Positions 25,127 through 34,956 of a stretch of DNA of 64,000 nucleotides are shown piece after piece (within the stretch, counting starts at the first letter, position 1; each line of letters starts with the position of its first letter). The stretch comes from Lathyrus oleraceus (Eukaryota; Streptophyta; Magnoliopsida; Fabales; Fabaceae). The notes under the pieces are model-generated. The model was not told the DNA's origin and made no database searches. It saw only the letters and a list, made by a program, of their open reading frames with translations. The stretch is taken from NCBI RefSeq assembly GCF_024323335.1, contig NC_066580.1:83995391-84059390 (forward strand), in the 5' to 3' direction. A program made the translations under genes and the position numbers.

Positions 25127-25134
25127 TATATAAA
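25127..25134 (+). promoter_or_regulatory. TATA box of Cyclops LTR
   Basis: TATATAAA downstream of the TGACG palindrome array. Confidence 0.65.
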
Positions 25135-26267
25135 AGACCAGAATGGGAAAAATTTGGGACGCCTACTTTTAGACTCACGCTCTGCAATTTAGTTTTCAGC
25201 TTTCTAGCTTTTAGCATTTTTTTTCCAACAACCTTGTTTCCGTTGCCTTATTGTATTCGCCATTCTTTTTAGAGTTTCCCTTTTTCCTTTCTGTTAGCCA
25301 TAGTAGTAGTTTCCTACACTGGGGGACTACTACACTTTATTTAATTTTAGTAGTAATTTGTATTGAAGAAGCAAAGCCTACCGACCTGTGAAGGACTGCT
25401 TAAGTACTCCAAGAATCGCTATACTTTGTTACTTCGATCTCCAGGTTTTTATTGAATTATTATTGTTATTGCCCATTTATTATTATAAGCATGTTTGCCG
25501 CAATGTTGGTCTGTTTATGCCTTGTGTTTGCTTTATTTAATATGTCCGGCTAAACTACCGGTATCGGTATGTAGCAACTTAATTTGATGGGATTTAATAA
25601 TAACCGGTGAAAACCCTTTTTCTCAAATAACCTTTTAGGGTGAAGTTTTTAATCTAAATTTAATTAACTTTATCACAAAAGCGTGAAAATAATACGATTT
25701 TTCCACGAGAGTGGGAAATTAACTAAGGTGAGAACCAACAATCGCGAGAGCGTGAGGCTTGAGCTGGATAGTAAAAATTAAGCATTGAGTTTAAAAATAG
25801 CGAGAGCACTTTAAAAGCAATTAGAACTTATTTATTTTCAAAAAGTAATTTTGACTTCAAATGGGACAACGAGAGCGTACATTCTGACTTAAAGTTATAG
25901 GCCGAATCAACAACCACGAGAGTGTGAGATAAAGTCTTTTAAATAAACATTTTCTACTGAGAGATATTTGGCATTTAAACTATTCACCGGTGACTTATCG
26001 AATCCCTGACAATTAATGCGCTGCATACTGATTCCTTCCATTAATTCTTTCTTAAAACCAAAAATTCCCCTTAGATTTACTATATTACCCCCGAACTTCT
26101 ACTAATCAATTCCCTTAGCTAAACATAGTGACGTTAGTAACACTAGTTTGACCATAGGTCCCTGTGGGATCGATATCTTTTAAAACTAAAGCGACTAGAC
26201 TGTGCACTCGCAGTCAAGTACCCGACAGACAATATTTTATATATAGCCACTACAAGCGTCAAGTTTA

Positions 26268-26286
26268 TGGCGCCGTTGTCGGGGAC
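26268..26286 (+). other. Primer-binding site of the Cyclops-like element
   Basis: TGGCGCCGTTGTCGGGGAC follows the LTR end after six bases. This sequence is the Athila-lineage PBS, generally ascribed to aspartate tRNA. Confidence 0.88.
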
Positions 26287-26379
26287 CTGTTTTAGTCGAA
26301 TAATGCGATTCTTTCGTTGCACGGTATAGACTAAGGTAAAAACAAAAACTAATCTTCTCTCCCTTCTTTCCCTGATTGT

Positions 26380-27897
26380 ATGCCAAGTACTCGCTCACAA
26401 GGCGATAACTTAGCACCACCAATCCCTGAATTAGAGTGTTTCCTATACGTGAGACGCCGGATACATGAATATCAACAAAAGTACGGTATTCCCGATATCT
26501 CCTTTCCTCCTAAATCAGAAGAAAAACCAAACATGGCTAAAGAAGGACCACAAAATCGTCCTCTTAAATTCTACGCCACCCCGTCTCAACAAGAACCTCA
26601 CAACAACATTGCTACCCCCGCTATTAATCGAAACGATTTTGAGCTGAAACCCTCACTCTTTTCAGCCGTCCAACAACATCAATTTGCTGGAAATCCTACG
26701 GACGATCCTAATGAACACCTGACCAAGTTTGTGCAGTACGCAGATACTGTAAAAGCGAATGGTGTATCTCAAGATGCGATAAGACCGCGCCTCTTTCCTT
26801 TCTCACTAAGAGACAGAGCTTGGGCTTGGTTGCAATCTTTTCCATCCAACTCCGTTACGACATGGGAAGAACTGAAGAACATTTTCTTATCCCGATACTT
26901 TCCGTTGAGCAAAACAGCTATACTAAGAGCTCAAATCAATGGATTTCGACGAAAAGATGTAGAATCTCTCTACGAAGTGTGGGAGAGATACAAGGACATG
27001 ATGAGGATATGTCCACATCACGGTCTCGAAGACTGGGTGATCATTCACACATTTTATAATGGGCTTCTGTATAAGACAAGACTTACAATAGACGCTGCCG
27101 CAGGCGGTGCACTTATGGATAAGCCATACACCGAAGCCTATCAACTCATTGATAACATGGCCCAAAACCATTGCCAATGGGGAGGTGAACAAACTCTAGT
27201 GGAAAAGTCCTAGACGAAGGGTGGAATGTACGAAATCAGTAGCCTTGACCATGTTCATGGAAAGGTAGATGCCCTTGTCCAAAAATTACATAACTTGACC
27301 ATACCACCCGCAGCCACCGTGGCTGCTGTAACTCGAAACTGTGAGTTATGTGGAAACCCTGGACACACTGCACAAGAATGTCAAATATTAGCAGGAGTCC
27401 CAACCGATTAAGTGAACTACACACAAGGAAATCCCTATTCAAATACCTACAACCCAGGTTGGAAAAACCATCCTAATTTCTCGTATAAGAATAACAATGC
27501 CCTGTATGCACCTGGCCAAGCACCAACTGTTCCACCTGGATATCAAAAGCCAGCTAATAATGCTCCTAACATGCCTAGGAAGTCAAATCTCGAATTGATG
27601 ATGGAAAGCTTCATAGCTACCCAAGCTCAAACAAACAAGGACTTCTTGAACCAAAACATACATACTAGCAAGTAACTTAAACAACTAGTGAACAAAGTAG
27701 ACGCCTTAGCCACCCACAATAAAATGCTTGAAACACAGATTTCACAAGTGGCTCAACATCAAGCATCTACAGCCGCTCCAGCTGGAACATTTCCTGGACA
27801 GTCGCAACCTAATCCAAAGGGACATGTGAATGCCGTTATACTGAGGAGTGGAAAAGAAGTAGACAAACCCGTAGATCCAAGACTCCAAAACCCTACC
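26380..27897 (+). pseudogene. Gag of the Cyclops-like element, broken
   Basis: ATG at 26380. The capsid (Retrotrans_gag) region spans about 26690-27080, with RAWAWLQSFP and TTWEELKNIFLSRYFP. The zinc knuckle CELCGNPGHTAQEC is at about 27343-27384. In-frame stops at 27211-27213, 27409-27411 and 27673-27675 break the frame, but all pieces remain in the same frame. The coding sequence is then split at 27897 by the solo LTR and resumes in register at 30281. Confidence 0.88.
27893..27897 (+). repeat. Target-site duplication CTACC (left copy)
   Basis: CTACC immediately before the TGTAATATCCC start of the solo LTR; the identical CTACC follows its last base at 30276-30280. Confidence 0.93.
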
Positions 27898-28706
27898 TGT
27901 AATATCCCATATTCCCTTAAATGCTCAATTAGTTGTCAGTTGAGATCAATTGAGTACCTGTGTACTATATCTTTTGTTAGTTGTAACAATTAGAGCTCCT
28001 TTGTGCTCTAAATGTTGTCAATTGGGACCAATAGAGTAACCGCTGAACTCTGAAGGGATTAATTATTAATAAAAGAGACAGACCAATATTAATAAGTACA
28101 AGAGAGGGCATCTTTAGTAACATTAATAATTGGTCAATTGGTGTTGGAAGATGAAATATCACTTGGGATATTTTATGTGACTACTTAATATTATATATTA
28201 TATATATATTATATGTTATATAGTTGTATGGTGTAGAAAGAAGAAGAAAAAGATAAGAAGAGAAGTGGGTAAGAGAGAATGAAGGGGTTATCAGAAAGAA
28301 AGGAAAGAAGAAAGGGTAGAGTAGAGAAGAGGAAAGGAAAAGAAAGAGGAAGAGAGAAAGAAGGAAGAGAAAGAGGAAGGAAGAAGATGGGAAATCATGT
28401 ACATCACCACCATCATCTCATCTTCATCATCACCAACTTCATCTTGTTCTTCTTCTAGGTGAGTTCTTAGATAGTTGTAGCATTGGGGGAAAATAATCTA
28501 TGTTTGTGGGGTTAGGATTTGTGTGAATTTGTCCCTATCCATGCTATGTGTTGATATTATGTTTGTTGTTGTTGAAAAATCATGTTATGTGGAAATAGTA
28601 GGTAAAAATGGTATATGGAAAGGAAAATAAAAGAGGAGTTATTTAAGGAAAGAAGTTACTGAGAGAATTAATTTGAAATTGGAATTTTTCCTTTTTTTAC
28701 AGTGTT

Positions 28707-28808
28707 AACCGGTTAACGGTATGAGGTAACCGGTTAACGCGTAGCAAAATTCACTTTCTGGGCAAATTCGTGAGTGGTTAACCGGTTAACGGTATAGGTT
28801 AACCGGTT
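28707..28808. promoter_or_regulatory. Paired AACCGGTT palindromes in the solo LTR
   Basis: AACCGGTT cores at 28707, 28728, 28780 and 28801: steps of 21, 52 and 21 bp, so two pairs with a 73-bp period. Three of the four are extended to TTAACCGGTTAA. This is nearly the same geometry as the copia 2 arrays at 39709-39890 and 45659-48918. Confidence 0.85.
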
Positions 28809-28850
28809 AACACTGAAACAGAATTTAATTTTCTGTATGTACATAATTTG

Positions 28851-28920
28851 TCACCAGTGGGGTTCGAACCCAGGACCTCTTTTGAACTGTACATGCCTTA
28901 CCACTAGGCTAGAGAGGTTG
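28851..28920 (-). other. tRNA-like segment with Pol III A and B boxes
   Basis: Minus strand: box A-like TAGCCTAGTGG (about 28911-28901) and box B-like GGGTTCGAACC (about 28872-28862) at tRNA-like spacing, with a near-complete T-arm. There is no convincing acceptor stem or anticodon arm, so it is not a functional tRNA gene. It looks like a tRNA-derived (SINE head-like) sequence inside the solo LTR. Confidence 0.55.
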
Positions 28921-29534
28921 TTGTTGAATGTTTATGCAATGAATAAATATTAATCTAAATCTTGATTAAGCTAGATTAATGAATTAATTGAGTATTATAC
29001 CTCCGTTTTGGACACGGCCGGATGCGTTAGAAAGATAACGTAAAGGGCTATTATTATTGTTCCATGTTATAAAATATTATGTGATTTATAAATGCCATGA
29101 ATTTTATCATGATGAAAATTAAATATTGTTGTTATGTGAAAGGTGAAGTAACATGATTAAAACTCTACAAAGATGAGTGAGGAAACCTAGGAGAATGACA
29201 TGATTAATAACTTAGAAATATGATCTAGGTTATGGAACATATGTGATATATGTATGAGAATACGGTATTCATTCGTACGACGCTTATGTGAGGTCGTGGA
29301 CGAATTGTTACCATGATTGAGAATGAGACGCATTATATGGAACATGCCATATTATTATTTGTGTATTATGGTGAATGAAGTCACCTATGATTGATGAATT
29401 TGTTATGGTTCGTGGAACCAATGTTTTGTGGAACCGATCATGTATTCAGAATGTGTGTTTTTCTGTGGTGGTACACATCTCTATTGGTATGCTTAGATGA
29501 GTAAGCATTGGGATGTGGGACCAATGATTCGAGC

Positions 29535-29710
29535 CTCAATTGGGTTTGAGCCCCAACCATGGCGGACATGGGGGAAAGGTGGACACCTATGTGGGTTAGA
29601 GTCCCATACGGTGAAAGATACCCTAGGTGGGTTAGAGTCCCGTACGGGTGATGGTTCTTAAAAGTGGGTTTAAGTCCCATAGGGGAACCGGATATCCACC
29701 GCGAAAGTCG
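29535..29710 (+). repeat. Short repeats in the solo LTR (GTGGGTTAGAGTCCC)
   Basis: GTGGGTTAGAGTCCC phrases occur near 29591 and 29626, with related forms near 29540 (TTGGGTTTGAGCCCC) and 29663 (GTGGGTTTAAGTCCC). Each contains a self-complementary GGGTT..A.TCCC-like frame. Confidence 0.65.
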
Positions 29711-30275
29711 AATCATATGGACATGCGTGAACCAAGCCTTGGCCTAGACGTAGGTCCGGTTGGGGATCGATGTTGCGTGAATCTGAATAATGATCGTGGT
29801 TGAGTTATGAGAACTCAGATGCATGTTGCCATACAATTGCGAGATAGTTTCCCCATCGCTCAAGTCTTCGTTCCCTTGTTGACTTGAGTTGGATATGAGT
29901 TGAATATCGATTAGAATACCCTGTAGAGCCGAGTGGACCCATAGGATAGGAGAACTCACTGAGATTATTATCTCATCCCATTATTGTTGTTATTTTCAGG
30001 TAATTCTTTACAGGTTGAAGTTAAGAGAAATTGTTATGGATGTTTCAAGGGTTGCTGTTCATTATGATCTTCCGCTGTGGAGTTGTGTGCAATGAAGATA
30101 TTGTACATAGTTCTTAGATTTTTATTGTTTAGGCATTATTGTATAACATGTTCCATTGATGTTTTAGTTTGGACATGTATATATATTGATGCCATTAGGC
30201 ACTTATGTTGTGACAGTACCAAAATTTAACACTTGTATGATATTATTCTAGATATATATTATACGGGTTGTTACA

Positions 30276-30280
30276 CTACC
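30276..30280 (+). repeat. Target-site duplication CTACC (right copy)
   Basis: Identical to 27893-27897; together they prove the insertion boundaries of the solo LTR. Confidence 0.93.
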
Positions 30281-31405
30281 ATGTACCAAAAACCAGATAA
30301 AACCTCTACTGAGCAGGTGAATGAACCAAAGGAAAGAAAAGATAATACCCAAGAGGCCGAACAGAAAGAGAAACCTTATGTGCCTCCACCTCCTTATAAA
30401 CCACCCATTCCGTATCCTCAAAGATTCAAAAGTTCTAAAACTGCGAATCAATTTAGGGAATTTATTGAACTTCTGAAGCAATTAAACATTATGATACCCT
30501 TTACAGAGGCCATCACACAAATGCCCTCCTATGCCAAATTTCTTAAGGAAATCCTATCCAATAAGAAAAATATTGAGGATGACGAAACAATTACACTTAC
30601 TGCCGAGTGTAGCGCCATAATCCAAAATAACATGCCTCCCAAACTAAAAGACCCAGGTAGTTTCTCCATACCCTGTGTCATTAGAAAATTCGTCATAGAC
30701 AAAGCTCTATGCGATCTAGGAGCCAGCATTAGTGTAATGCCCCTAACCATTTGTAGAAGGCTCAGTATGGGAGAATTAAGACCGACAAAGATGTTTGTTC
30801 AATTAGATGACCGCTCAATCAAATATCTTGTCGGTATACTAGAGAATGTCCCGGTTTGTGTAGGACAATTTTACATTCCTACCGTTTTCATAATCATGGA
30901 CATCAAAGAAGATGCCAGTACACCTATCATACTAGGAAGGCCATTCTTGGCTACCGCTGGAGCAATAATAGACGTAAAGAGAGGTAAGCTGACATTCAAA
31001 GTTGGAGAGGAAAAGGTTGAATTCATCTTGACCCAATTCTTACAAGCGCCAGCTATAGACGACACCTGTTATCTGCTTGATGTCATAGACGAATGCGTGA
31101 GAGAGATGGAGATGGAAGAAACCACATACTCTGAAATAATGAAAATCCAAATCCCTCTTATCTTTGAAGACAATAATTGGCATGAACCATACCAAAACGA
31201 AAGTCTAAGAGAATGCTTAGCACTTACACCCAACCACATGCCATGCCCAAAGAAACCTGACTTAGAACTAAAAACACTACTAAAGAACCTAAGATACGAA
31301 TTCCTAGACACTGAACTAAAAAGATCAGTAATAGTCAACGCTGACTTAGGACAGATGGAAACTGAGAAATTATTAGATGTCCTAAGATATATCCAACAGC
31401 GTTAG
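30281..31405 (+). pseudogene. Gag C-terminus and protease of the Cyclops-like element
   Basis: Continues the gag frame after the solo LTR. A proline-rich linker (YVPPPPYKPPIPYP, about 30378-30420) is followed by the aspartic protease: ALCDLGASISVMP at about 30703-30740 and PIILGRPFLATAG at about 30922-30960. The active site reads DLG rather than DTG/DSG, which is usual in Athila. The frame closes at 31405; the continuing Athila protein is in another frame, so a frameshift lies near 31400. Confidence 0.88.
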
Positions 31406-32799
31406 GATATAACATCGCCGATCTAAAAGGAATAAGTCCTTCAATCTGTATGCATCGTATTATGCTGGAGTAAGACTGTAAAACCTCTAGAGAACACCAG
31501 AGAAGGATCAACCCAATCCTAAGTACCATAGTCAAGGATGAAGTAAAGAAACTTCTAGATGCCGGAATCATATACCCGATCTCCGATAGTCAATGGGTTA
31601 GCCCCGTTCATGTAGTACCCAAGAAAGGGGGTGTTACAGTCGTTAAGAACAAGAAGGGCGAATCCATAGCACAAAGAGTTTTGACCGGAAGTAGAATGTG
31701 CATTGACTATAGAAAACTAAATAAAGCCACTCGTAAAGATCATTTCCCTTTATCCTTCATTGACCAAATGCTTGAACGATTGGCTAAGCATTCTCACTTC
31801 TGCTATCTAGACGGTTATTCAGGATTCTTTCAAATCCCAATCCATCCTGACGACCAAGAAAAGACTACCTTCACATGCCCTTGTGGTACATTCGCCTACC
31901 GACGAATGTCATTTGTCTTATGTAACGCTCCCGCAACATTTCAAAGATGCATGATGGCAATCTTTGTCGATTTTATAGACGACATCATGGAAGTCTTTAT
32001 GCATGATTTTTCTGTTCGCGGGCAGTGTGTTGAAGGATGTCTATCTAACCTTGAATTGGTACTCGAAAGATGCGTGAAAGTAAACCTTGTTCTAAACTAG
32101 GAGAAATGCCATTTCATGGTTCAACAAGGAATTGTATTAGGTCACGTAGTATCTGACAGAAGAATTGAAGTAGACAAAGCTAAAATCGAAATTATAGAGA
32201 ACCTTCAACCTCCGAAAACCGTACGAGAAATAAGAAGCTTTCTAGGACACGCCGGTTTCTACCGACGTTTTATTAAAGATTTCTCAAAAATAACCAAGCC
32301 ACTTACAGGATTATTAATGAAAGACGCTGATTTCATATTTGATGAAAAATGCTTAACAACGTTCAACCAACTGAAAACATCTTTAATCACCGCACCCATA
32401 ATGCAACCACCTAATTGGAGATTACCATTTGAAATCATGTGCAATGCGAGTGATTACGCAGTAGGCGCAGTACTGGGACAAAGGAAGGATAAAAGGCTTC
32501 ATGCTATTTACTATGTGAGTAGAACGCTTGGTCCTGCCCAAATGAACTATGCCACCACTGAAAAAGAACTTCTAGCTGTCGTGTTCGCTTTGGAGAAATT
32601 CTGTTCCTACCTAGTAGGGGCAAAAGTTATCATCTATACCGACCACGCCGCTATTAGATGTCTGTTAAGTAAGAAGGATGCCAAACCAAGACTGTTAAGA
32701 TGGATCCTGCTCTTACAAGAAGTCGAATTAGAAATAAAAGATAAGAAAGGGACTGAAAACGTAGTAGTAGACCACTTATCTCGTCTCGAAAGGGAATAA
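31406..32799 (+). pseudogene. Reverse transcriptase-RNase H of the Cyclops-like element
   Basis: Homology resumes at about 31402 with LGYNIADLKGISPS and a stop near 31470. RT blocks: SRMCIDYRKLNKATRKDHFP (31690-31750), LDGYSGFFQIPI, TFAYRRMSFVLCNAPATFQR and EVFMHDFSV (about 31990). The catalytic 'xxDD' reads MHD, so one of the two metal-binding aspartates is lost. A stop is at 32098-32100. RNase H follows: [12 protein letters not shown] (about 32448) and [18 protein letters not shown]. The frame shifts again near 32795. Dead. Confidence 0.88.
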
Positions 32800-34240
32800 G
32801 CCTGAACATATCCCAATTAATGATGATTTCCCGTACGAACGACTCATAGCCCAAATGGAAAACGATATGTCCGAACTAACATTAAACGATATAGAAATAG
32901 ATGAATCCGTGGAAGAAGTACATGCGAATGTAACTCTGCCATGGCACGCTGACTTTGTTAACTACCTAGCCATCGGAGTACTTCCACCGGACCTATCTTA
33001 TCAACAAAAGAAGAAGTTCTTTCATGACCTAAAACAGTATTATTGGGATGAACCTCTTCTTTTCAAAAGAGGGACCGACGGTATTTTCCGTCGATGTGTT
33101 CTTGAGGATGAAATCAATGATATAATCTCTAATTGTTATTCTGCCCCCTATGGAGGGCATGCAAGTACCTCAAAGACCTGCACTAAGATCCTGCAATCTG
33201 GCCTCTTTTGGCCTACTCTATGGAAAGACGTCCATAACGCGGTTATAAAATGCGACTGGTGCCAACGCACTGGCAACATCTCAAGACGCGATGAAATGCC
33301 ACAAACGGGAATCTTAGAAGTCGAAGTCCTTGACGTATGGGAGATTGACTTCATGGGACCATTCCCAGCTTCTTTTGGTAATAAATACATACTCGTTGCT
33401 GTCGACTATGTTTCAAAATGGATTGAGGTTGTAGCCTCTCCAACAAATGACACACGAGTAGTGATCAAGTTATTCAAAAACATTATCTTTCCCAGATTCG
33501 GTGTCCCAAAATTAGTAGTCAGTGACGGTGGCTCCCACTTCATATCGAATATATTTGGAAAACTCCTTCTGAAGTATGGAGTCCGACACCGCGTAGCAAC
33601 ACCGTATCATCCACAAACTAGCGGGCAAGTCGAAGTCTCGAATCTAGAAATAAGACAAATTCTTGAGAAGACCGTAGGAATATCCAGAAAAGACTGGTCA
33701 TCCAAACTAAACGAAGCTTTGTGGGCCTACAGGACGGCTTACAAAACCCCGATAGGAACCACACCCTTCAAACTAGTTTATGGTAAATCATGCCACCTCC
33801 CTGTGGAATTAGAACACAAAGCGTATTGGGAAATTAAAACCCTGAACATAAACTACACTTCCTTAGGCGAAAAACGGATTCTGGACATCCACGAATTAGA
33901 AGAGTTGAGATTGGACACTTACGAGAATGCTAGGATCTACAAAGAACGAACTAAAAGATGGCATGACAAACGCATTTCTAGGAAGGATTTTAAAGTCGAC
34001 GATGTAGTGCTACTATTCAATTCAAGACTTAAACTCTTTCCAGGAAAACTCAAATCTCGGTGGTCTGGTCCTTTCGAAATCACCAAGGTTCTCAATAGTG
34101 ATGCGATAGAAATAAAACGTAGAAATAGTGACCCTTTTGTAGTGAACGGGCAGCAACTAAAGCATTATCATAATATAGAAAACAGAGACTATTTGAACAG
34201 TCTCAGACTCATAGAGTTGCCCGCTCATCCCCAAACCTAG
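32800..34240 (+). pseudogene. Integrase of the Cyclops-like element
   Basis: Open from about 32855 to 34240 but separated from RT by a frameshift. It has the HHCC zinc region ([14 protein letters not shown].., CDWCQRTG, 33157-33270) and the DDE core: EIDFMG (about 33341), VSDGGSHF (about 33520) and GQVEVSN (about 33623). The C-terminal region ends [18 protein letters not shown]. This is the longest undamaged part of the element, but without an active RT it cannot support autonomous movement. Confidence 0.88.
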
Positions 34241-34480
34241 TACAACGCTACACTACTGTCAAACTTGCAACATTAAACAAAGTGCTTAGTGGGAGACAAC
34301 CCACCCTTTTTTCTTTTTGTTATTTTTCTTACACTCTATTTTCCTTTCTTTGATTTTCTTCTTTATTTTCTTTGCTCCCCTCTTCTTGATTCTTTGCAAT
34401 CACTCTTGTTGTTTCTAGTAACTAACTTAGACATATTGGATACTGACAAACAGGAAAATTACTAACTAGTTAGTTAATTA
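34241..34480 (+). other. Cyclops 3' non-coding remnant up to deletion junction
   Basis: Follows the integrase stop. It contains a perfect 5-bp stem hairpin, GTGGGAGACAACCCAC (34289-34304), then a T-rich stretch. No env-like ORF, polypurine tract or 3' LTR is found before Ogre A gag sequence appears at about 34480. The element's 3' end was deleted. Confidence 0.7.
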
Positions 34481-34616
34481 CTTTCATCATGCAACAACCA
34501 GAGACAATCAGTCGGGCAATCTCCTCCTTCAAATCTCGATTCTCTTGTTCAAGGTGTTCCATGATTCTCTGATGATTGGCTCTGGTGTTGTACCGGTGAG
34601 TCAGCTTGGCTAAAAC
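34480..34616 (-). pseudogene. Gag N-terminal remnant of Ogre A
   Basis: Minus strand reads VLAKLTHRYNTRANHQRI..LEQENRDLKEEIARL, parallel to the Ogre C gag start (HRYGTRRNQQKAMEGLQAEL). It opens directly after a TGCATAAGCAG sequence (splice-acceptor-like, 34617-34627), as Ogre C gag opens after TGCATAATAG. It is cut at about 34480 by the Cyclops-side deletion. About 1.4 kb of gag is missing compared with Ogre C. Confidence 0.75.
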
Positions 34617-34838
34617 CTGCTTATGCAAATGATGCATGAAATGCAATGCTTGATTATTTTTATTTTCCAAGGAACTTACTATATCATTTGCAAATATATA
34701 AAATTTGAATGGCAATTGCAACAATTTGATATGACAAAAAATCTCTTTTTATTTATATAAATTGGAAGGATTACACTAAGTACAATTCTAGAAACCAAAA
34801 TAAAAAGATATAAGAGAAAAGGAGACTAGTCATCCTAA

Positions 34839-34956
34839 GGATCCCTAACAACGGTGTCAGAAGGTCTGGCTGAAGGCGCGTACTTCCTTCGAATGCGATG
34901 GATCTCGGTGTCAAAAGAAGCCTTCATCTAAGACTTCTCGAGCACAAGCTGGTCAA
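34839..34956 (-). pseudogene. ORF1 C-terminal remnant of Ogre A
   Basis: Minus strand reads DQLVLEKS, stop, MKASFDTEIHRIRRKYAPS.. and a stop near 34839. This is charged, coiled-coil-like sequence located just upstream of gag, the position of ORF1 in Ogre elements. At 34956/34957 it meets LTR B with no PBS between. Identity as ORF1 rests mainly on position. Confidence 0.55.

Larger units (their letters stand above)
24684..26261 (+). mobile_element. 5' LTR of the Cyclops-like element
   Basis: Starts TGATAACGCAAAAACACATT at 24684, where similarity to Ogre ends, and stops at a CA (26260-26261) six bases before the PBS; about 1.58 kb. It carries a palindrome array (24906-24983) and a TATA box (25127-25134). 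The middle has repeated ACGAGAGTGTGAG-type phrases (25695-25935). Ends are set from TG/CA and PBS position, since no second LTR is present for comparison. Confidence 0.78.
27898..30275 (+). mobile_element. Solo LTR (2,378 bp) inside Cyclops gag-pro
   Basis: Begins TGTAATATCCCATATTCC and ends ..GGGTTGTTACA, bounded on both sides by CTACC. No internal coding region or PBS is present, so it is a solo LTR left by LTR-LTR recombination. Removing it and one CTACC restores the register of the Cyclops reading frame. The termini suggest a Ty3/gypsy LTR, perhaps chromoviral, but I cannot name the family. It contains an AACCGGTT array, a tRNA-like segment and repeated GTGGGTTAGAGTCCC phrases. Orientation is arbitrary in the absence of a PBS. 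Confidence 0.92.
24684..34480 (+). mobile_element. Cyclops-like Athila (Ty3/gypsy) element, 3'-truncated
   Basis: Contains a 5' LTR (24684-26261), a PBS (26268-26286), gag, protease, RT-RNaseH and integrase on the plus strand. The protein order and the TGGCGCCGTTGTCGGGGAC PBS are typical of the Athila lineage, of which Cyclops is the pea member. No env-like ORF and no 3' LTR follow integrase; about 240 bp after the integrase stop the sequence switches to Ogre A gag. A solo LTR (27898-30275) splits gag-pro. The right border is approximate. Confidence 0.85.
11516..34956 (-). mobile_element. Ogre A: interrupted Ty3/gypsy (Tat/Ogre) retrotransposon, minus strand
   Basis: Read right to left the pieces are: ORF1 tail (34956-34839), gag N-terminus (34616-~34480), gag-pro (24660-23015), intron (23014-22765), RT-RNaseH-integrase (22764-19304), 3' UTR (19303-16217) and 3' LTR (16216-11516). 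A Cyclops-like element and a deletion separate gag from gag-pro. The 5' LTR and most of ORF1 lie outside the window or are lost. Insertion into copia 1 is shown by the integrase frame breaking at YEIWSG; the candidate target duplication is GTATG (11511-11515). All coding parts are broken, so the copy is dead. Confidence 0.88.

Noticed and set aside
28851..28920. Functional tRNA gene
   Set aside because: No proper acceptor stem or anticodon arm; only A and B box-like parts and a T-arm are convincing.
34241..34480. An env-like ORF after the Cyclops integrase
   Set aside because: Looked for because Athila elements often have one; no open frame exists before the deletion junction.
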